DNA of 7,830 bases from Acidimicrobiales bacterium (GTDB lineage: Bacteria > Actinomycetota > Acidimicrobiia > Acidimicrobiales > SZUA-35): positions 1 through 7,830 of the forward strand of contig JAHECQ010000184.1 of NCBI GenBank assembly GCA_024641625.1. The letters are read 5' to 3'. The stretch's first letter is position 1; each line of letters starts with the position of its first letter. The notes under the pieces were generated by a model, which searched no databases, was not told the DNA's origin, and worked only from the letters and a program-made list of their open reading frames with translations. Below, in pieces: positions 4,100 to 7,830 of this stretch. Made by a program: the position numbers and the translations under genes.

Positions 4100-6253
4100 A
4101 TGACCGATGAAGCAAAGTGCCCGGTGCTGCAGCACGACCATTCCGCGCGTGGCAGCCAGGCCAACCAACACTGGTGGCCAAACCAGCTGAATTTGAATGT
4201 CCTCCATCAGGGTTCAGCCAAGTCTGATCCGATGGGCGAGGACTTCGACTACGCAGCCGAGTTCGCCACGCTCGACCTCGCTGCCGTCAAGGCCGACCTC
4301 ACCGCACTCATGACCGACTCGAAGGAGTGGTGGCCGGCGGACTACGGCCATTACGGCCCGTTCTTCATTCGCATGGCCTGGCACTCGGCCGGCACCTACC
4401 GGACCCACGACGGTCGTGGCGGTGGCGCTTCTGGAACGCAGCGCTTCGCCCCGCTGAACAGCTGGCCCGACAACGGCAATCTCGACAAGGCTCGCGCACT
4501 CCTCGAGCCGATCAAGAAGAAGTACGGCCGCAAGCTCTCCTGGGCCGACCTCATGATCCTCACCGGCAATGTGGCCCTCGAGTCCATGGGCTTCAAGACC
4601 TTCGGCTTCGCCGGTGGCCGAGAAGACGTGTGGGCTCCGGAGGAAGACATCTACTGGGGACCGGAGAACATCTGGCTCGACGACCAGCGCTACAGCGGCG
4701 ATCGTCGTCTGCAGGAGCCGCTCGGTGCGGTGCAGATGGGTCTCATCTACGTGAACCCCGAAGGCCCCAATGGCAACCCGGACCCGATCGCCTCCGGCGC
4801 CGACGTTCGCGAGACGTTCCGCCGGATGGCCATGAACGACGAAGAGACCGTGGCCCTGGTGGTCGGCGGCCACGCCTTCGGCAAGATGCACGGCGCCGGT
4901 CCCGAGGCGGAGATGGGCCCGGAGCCCGAGGGCGCTCCCATGGAGCAGCAGCTCCTCGGTTGGAAGAACAACTTCGGTTCCGGCATGGGCGTGCACACCA
5001 CGACCAGTGGATTCGAGGGCGCGTGGAACTCCACGCCGACCAAGTGGGACAACAACTACCTCGAGACGCTGATGGACAACGACTGGGAGCTCACCGAGAG
5101 CCCGGCCGGTCACAAGCAGTGGACCGCGCCTGCCCTCGCCGGCACGGTGCCCGACGCCCACGACCCGAACATCACCCACTCGCCGGTGATGAGCACGGCC
5201 GACATGTCGATGAAGATGGACCCGATCTACGGGCCGATCTCGCAGCGATTCCGCGACAACCCGGAGCAACTCGACGAGGCATTCGCCAAAGCCTGGTACA
5301 AGCTCACGCACCGCGACATGGGCCCCAAGGCCCGGTTCCTCGGCCCCGAGGTTCCCGATGTGGAACTGCTGTGGATGGACCCGGTGCCGTCCGGCACCGC
5401 GCTGAGCGACGCCGATGTGGCAAAGGTGAAGGCCGCCATCATGGTGACCGACCTCACGATCACCGAGCTGGTCGAGACCGCATGGGCGTCGGCCTCCACC
5501 TACCGACAGAGCGACAAGCGAGGCGGCGCCAATGGCGGCCGGCTCCGGCTTGCCCCTCAGAACGAGTGGGACGTGAACAAGCCTGCTCAGCTCCGTCGTG
5601 TGCTCAGCGCGCTCGAGGGTGTCCAGTCGAGCGTCGGCGTGTCGGTCTCGATGGCCGACCTCATCGTGCTCGGTGGCGCAGCAGCGGTCGAATCCGCAGC
5701 GAAGGCCGGCGGTCACGACGTGACCGTTTCGGTGAGCACCGGCCGAGGCGACGCCAGCCAGGAGCAGACCGATGTCGAGGCGTTCGCCTGGCTCGAGCCG
5801 CAGAACGACGGCTTCCGTAACTTCGTCGGCAAGGGCAGCAGCCATGTCGCCGAGCACATCCTCGTCGACCGGGCGCAGCTGCTCGACCTCGGCGCACCCG
5901 AGATGACGGCACTGGTCGGGGGCCTCCGAGTCCTCGGTGTCAGCAACGACGGTCACGGCGTTCTCACCGACCGCGTCGGCACGCTGAGCAACGACTTCTT
6001 CGTGAACCTGATGGATCAGGGAACCGTGTGGTCGGCCAGCGCCAGCGCAGAGGGCGTGTTCGAGGGCAAGGCTCGTTCGGGCGGCGACGTCAAGTGGACC
6101 GGTACCCGCAACGATCTCGTGTTCGGCTCGAACTCGATCCTGCGGGCCATCGCCGACGTCTACGCCGCCGACGACGCAGAAGCGAAGTTCGTCAACGATT
6201 TTGCCTCGGCGTTCGCCAAGGTGATGGACAGCGATCGTTTCGACCTCGTCTGA
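4100..6253 (+). CDS. katG: Catalase-peroxidase KatG
   Basis: A 717-residue class I haem peroxidase of normal length, removing H2O2 by catalase activity and oxidising donors by peroxidase activity in the cytoplasm. The N-terminal domain carries the distal site GPFFIRMAWHSAGTYR with Arg91, Trp94 and His95. The partners of the Met-Tyr-Trp crosslink needed for catalase activity are present: Trp94, Tyr217 (GLIYVNPEGPNG) and Met243 (RRMAMNDEE). The proximal haem ligand is His258 (VVGGHAFGKMHG), with Trp309 as its neighbour. Arg405 (THRDMGP) matches the mobile Arg near the crosslink. The residue equivalent to Mycobacterium tuberculosis Ser315 is Ser303 (TTSGFEG). The C-terminal domain, a degenerate duplicate without haem, runs from about 420 and includes ELVETAWASASTYR. 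All key residues are intact. It is co-directional with furA and very likely shares its transcript. Confidence 0.98.
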   Translation: MTDEAKCPVLQHDHSARGSQANQHWWPNQLNLNVLHQGSAKSDPMGEDFDYAAEFATLDLAAVKADLTALMTDSKEWWPADYGHYGPFFIRMAWHSAGTYRTHDGRGGGASGTQRFAPLNSWPDNGNLDKARALLEPIKKKYGRKLSWADLMILTGNVALESMGFKTFGFAGGREDVWAPEEDIYWGPENIWLDDQRYSGDRRLQEPLGAVQMGLIYVNPEGPNGNPDPIASGADVRETFRRMAMNDEETVALVVGGHAFGKMHGAGPEAEMGPEPEGAPMEQQLLGWKNNFGSGMGVHTTTSGFEGAWNSTPTKWDNNYLETLMDNDWELTESPAGHKQWTAPALAGTVPDAHDPNITHSPVMSTADMSMKMDPIYGPISQRFRDNPEQLDEAFAKAWYKLTHRDMGPKARFLGPEVPDVELLWMDPVPSGTALSDADVAKVKAAIMVTDLTITELVETAWASASTYRQSDKRGGANGGRLRLAPQNEWDVNKPAQLRRVLSALEGVQSSVGVSVSMADLIVLGGAAAVESAAKAGGHDVTVSVSTGRGDASQEQTDVEAFAWLEPQNDGFRNFVGKGSSHVAEHILVDRAQLLDLGAPEMTALVGGLRVLGVSNDGHGVLTDRVGTLSNDFFVNLMDQGTVWSASASAEGVFEGKARSGGDVKWTGTRNDLVFGSNSILRAIADVYAADDAEAKFVNDFASAFAKVMDSDRFDLV

Positions 6254-6289
6254 TCCGCTCTGTCGAGCAAGACCAGCTTCAATAGTGGC

Positions 6290-6324
6290 AGACGCCCCGT
6301 CGGACTGGTTCCGGCGGGGCGTCT
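6290..6324 (+). terminator. Hairpin terminator downstream of katG
   Basis: AGACGCCCCGTCGG (6290-6303) pairs with CCGGCGGGGCGTCT (6311-6324) over 14 bp with one G-U, around a 7-nt loop. The tail TCGTTC is only moderately T-rich, which is common in high-GC actinobacteria. It lies 37 nt after the katG stop and before the converging phnB-like gene, so it may also protect that gene's end. Confidence 0.8.
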
Positions 6325-6384
6325 TCGTTCACGCTCATGCGGTCGATGCTGGGCGCGTCGACGGCGGCGAAACGAGCGTTTCGG

Positions 6385-6840
6385 TCAGCGGTCGTATGCG
6401 GCCTGCAGCGCGGCGATGTCGAGCTTGTCCATCGTCATCATCGCGTCCTGCGCCTGACCGGCGCGCGTGCGATCCGAGGATACGAGCAGTGATCTGAGAA
6501 CGCTCGGGACGATCTGCCACGAGAGTCCGTAGCGATCCTTCAGCCACCCGCATCGGCCAGGTTCGCCGCCATCGGCGGTGAGGCGGTCCCAGAGGTCATC
6601 GACCTCGTCCTGCGACTCGACGCTCACGAACATCGAAATCGACTCCTTGAAACCGGCATGCATCGGTCCGCCATCGAGGAGAATGAACTTCTGACCGCAG
6701 AGTTCGATCTCGGCCATGAACACCGGGCCTGACGAGTCGGCATCGGTACTCGCCTGGGCCTCGGGAAAGATCGATCGGTAGTAGGCAATCGGCTCGGCGA
6801 GGTCGCCGTCGAACCAGAGGAAGGGAGTGATGGTCGGCAT
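6385..6840 (-). CDS. PhnB-like VOC superfamily protein (3-dmu-9_3-mt domain)
   Basis: A 151-residue protein of the VOC/glyoxalase fold, PhnB-like subgroup. It opens MPTITPFLWFDGDLAEPIAY, the usual start of this group, followed by YRSIFPEAQ, FMAEIELCGQKFILLDGGP (about 41-59), FKESISMFVSVESQDEVDDL and the C-terminal half KDRYGLSWQIVPSVL (about 103-117). The name '3-demethylubiquinone methyltransferase' used for this domain is historical; most members have no proven activity. ATGs exist at 6846 and 6840. AGGAG abuts the first, leaving no spacing, but is 6 nt from the second, so the second is the start. A 122-nt gap separates it from the gene upstream, so it probably has its own promoter. It converges on katG with a hairpin between. 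Confidence 0.85.
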   Translation of the reverse strand: MPTITPFLWFDGDLAEPIAYYRSIFPEAQASTDADSSGPVFMAEIELCGQKFILLDGGPMHAGFKESISMFVSVESQDEVDDLWDRLTADGGEPGRCGWLKDRYGLSWQIVPSVLRSLLVSSDRTRAGQAQDAMMTMDKLDIAALQAAYDR

Positions 6841-6962
6841 GGACATCTCCTGGTGGAATTTGGTCGGTCGGGCCAGTGTGGGTCGACATCACTCTGACGC
6901 CGCCACGTCGTCATTCTCGACATCGCCGGCCAACATCTTGCCGGAGAGAAGCCGACCGGCGC

Positions 6963-7268
6963 TCACACGACGGATTCGAGCAATCGTACGTACTGTTGGC
7001 CGCCATGCATGTCGCGCTCGACGGCCCCGCCCTGTGGCCGCAGCCTCGAGTACGAGAAATTCAGAACGCCGAGGGCGGGCAGTTCGTATCGCTTGACCAG
7101 TTCGGGGTCCACGCCATACACGGCAGCAACCGCATCGGGCTGCAGCGATGCAGCCCGCGCACAGCGGTGGTAGCTCGCTTCGTCGTCGCAGGTGATGTCG
7201 ATCGTGATCCAGTACGGCCCGGCGTTCTTCGAACGCACGTGACGGGCCACGTCGGCGAGCGTGGTCAT
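6963..7268 (-). CDS. DUF4387 family protein
   Basis: A 101-residue protein, MTTLADVARHVRSKNAGPYW at the start. The VRSKNAGPYWITIDI motif (about 11-25), DDEASYHRC, AAVYGVDPELV, and the C-terminal HGGQQYVRLLE (about 89-99) match DUF4387, a small family found next to, or fused to, AtuA/DUF1446 proteins linked to breakdown of acyclic terpenes and related CoA-activated acids. The role of the domain is not established. The ATG at 7268 is preceded by GGAGGAG with good spacing and overlaps the stop of the upstream gene by 4 nt (ATGA), so the two are translated together. The longer in-frame opening to 7631 is rejected because it lies across the upstream gene in another frame. Confidence 0.85.
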   Translation of the reverse strand: MTTLADVARHVRSKNAGPYWITIDITCDDEASYHRCARAASLQPDAVAAVYGVDPELVKRYELPALGVLNFSYSRLRPQGGAVERDMHGGQQYVRLLESVV

Positions 7269-7609
7269 GCAGCTCCTCCGGCCTGCACGAAGGTCGTGCG
7301 GACGAGCTCGTCGGGACGGTCCACACCGATCACGTGATTGAGTCGGAACTCGAACACCTGGCCCCGCTCGATCTCGGCCGGTGAGAAAGCGAACGCATAG
7401 CTCGGAAGTTGCTGATCGGCGGTGAGCGGCATGTGGAAGAAGTGCGGATTGCAGGTCTTCGCGATCTGTGTTGCGAGTTCCTGGGTTGCGGCGGTGGCGA
7501 CGAAGAGGAGCCCGATTTCTCGGGGAGGCGTCACCGCAGCCGCCACCGGCAGACCGTCGACGGCATTCCAGCCGTAGGTCCGAAGCGAGATGTGGATGTG
7601 GGGGACCAC
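7265..7609 (-). CDS. Free-standing domain resembling the C-terminal end of AtuA/DUF1446 proteins
   Basis: A 114-residue protein beginning at GTG (MVPHIHISLRTYGWNAVDG). The pattern YGWNAVDG, EIGLLFVATAATQELATQIA, HFFHMPL, SYAFAFSPAEIERGQVFEFR and a final NHVIGVDRP resembles, as I recall it, the last domain of AtuA/DUF1446 proteins. Here it is separate: an in-frame TGA at 7628-7630 precedes the GTG, and the preceding gene is unrelated. The start is uncertain because no Shine-Dalgarno precedes the GTG and no other start exists nearby. It overlaps the DUF4387 gene by 4 nt, forming a compact two-gene unit. It may be a natural small subunit partnering DUF4387, or a truncation that lost the large N-terminal DUF1446 domain. 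The well-kept frame and coupling favour a working gene. Confidence 0.7.
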   Translation of the reverse strand: MVPHIHISLRTYGWNAVDGLPVAAAVTPPREIGLLFVATAATQELATQIAKTCNPHFFHMPLTADQQLPSYAFAFSPAEIERGQVFEFRLNHVIGVDRPDELVRTTFVQAGGAA

Positions 7610-7636
7610 GGCGCCGTGGCCAGTTCGTCACGAGTC

Positions 7637-7830
7637 TCAGGGGAGCGGGAGGTCGACCTCGGCACTCTCGTTGCCGCTGACGTCCGCCACCTTCATTCCC
7701 ACGTGATCGCCGGTGAAGCCACAGATCGTGAACAAGACGGTTCCGTCGGCGCCGTCGCCGCTGAACTCGGCTCGGGAGGTGTCGTCGGCGAACCCGTCGC
7801 CGAAGTCGGTGAGCAGGATGGTGGTGTCGC
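7637..7830 (-). CDS. 3' end of an unrecognised protein (partial)
   Basis: An open minus-strand frame enters from the right edge and ends at a TGA (7637-7639), leaving 63 C-terminal residues, from DTTILLTDFGDGFADDTSRA to SAEVDLPLP. The composition (many Asp, Gly, Thr, short alternating hydrophobics such as TVLFTICGFTGDHVGMKVADVSG) suggests a beta-sandwich, perhaps the last Ig-like domain of a secreted or surface protein. The rest lies outside the window. Third codon positions are mostly G or C, supporting real coding. It ends 27 nt before the GTG of the next minus-strand gene, so co-transcription is possible, but no functional link is evident. Confidence 0.6.
   Translation of the reverse strand, partial: DTTILLTDFGDGFADDTSRAEFSGDGADGTVLFTICGFTGDHVGMKVADVSGNESAEVDLPLP

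Noticed and set aside
3420..4181. Minus-strand frame of 253 codons opposite furA
   Set aside because: Shadow of furA, whose family match is unambiguous on the plus strand.
4214..5956. Long minus-strand open frame (580 codons) and a long second plus-strand frame (4327-5820)
   Set aside because: Both are shadows of the GC-rich katG gene; their peptides are Arg/His-rich and low in complexity, while katG itself is complete with all catalytic residues.
6889..7326. Minus-strand frame of 145 codons across the DUF4387 gene
   Set aside because: Out of frame with the DUF4387 protein, Arg-rich, no ribosome binding site.
1..7830. CRISPR array or intact transposase/insertion sequence ends
   Set aside because: No series of short regularly spaced repeats and no intact transposase; the only long repeats are the 199-nt pair and the mazF fragment.

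Overview
The window is high-GC DNA with the codon use and gene content of an actinobacterium. The best taxonomic clue is the furA-katG pair, an arrangement typical of Actinobacteria (mycobacteria, streptomycetes). An Acidimicrobiia-like host is possible but cannot be settled from this sequence. The left 3.4 kb is an accessory patch made of mobile-element scars and toxin-antitoxin genes. The right 4.3 kb is ordinary chromosomal gene content.

Left part (1-3433). After about 300 bases with no convincing gene there is a two-gene plus-strand operon (306-908): a small unknown protein and a PIN-like protein, read here as a candidate toxin-antitoxin module. Next comes a 199-nt block (982-1180) whose last 58 nt are the 3' half of a tRNA-Ser gene, with no 5' half in front of it. 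That is the footprint left at the far end of an element integrated into a tRNA gene. A second copy of the whole block lies exactly 1197 nt downstream (2179-2377), without gaps and about 76% identical. Between the two copies sit a broken tyrosine-recombinase remnant (about 1211-1525), frameshifted by a perfect 13-nt tandem duplication, and a complete minus-strand MazEF-like module (antitoxin 1911-2120, toxin 1606-1914, 4-nt overlap) with a tandem palindromic operator abutting the antitoxin start codon. After the second copy comes a 241-aa gene of unknown function (2554-3279). It is followed 18 nt later by a 136-nt internal fragment of the same mazF gene (3298-3433, about 94% identical to 1729-1864). 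The simplest reading is repeated insertion, duplication and decay of related tRNA-Ser-targeting elements, leaving cargo and toxin-antitoxin genes behind.

Right part (3434-7830). furA (3570-4022) and katG (4100-6253) form the oxidative-stress operon: a Fur-family metalloregulator and the bifunctional catalase-peroxidase it is expected to control. A strong hairpin (6290-6324) ends it. On the minus strand follow a PhnB-like VOC-fold protein (6385-6840), a two-gene unit of a DUF4387 protein (6963-7268) and a free-standing domain resembling the C-terminal end of AtuA/DUF1446 proteins (7265-7609), and the 3' end of an unrecognised gene running off the window (7637-7830).

No full tRNA, rRNA, CRISPR array or intact integrase or transposase is visible.
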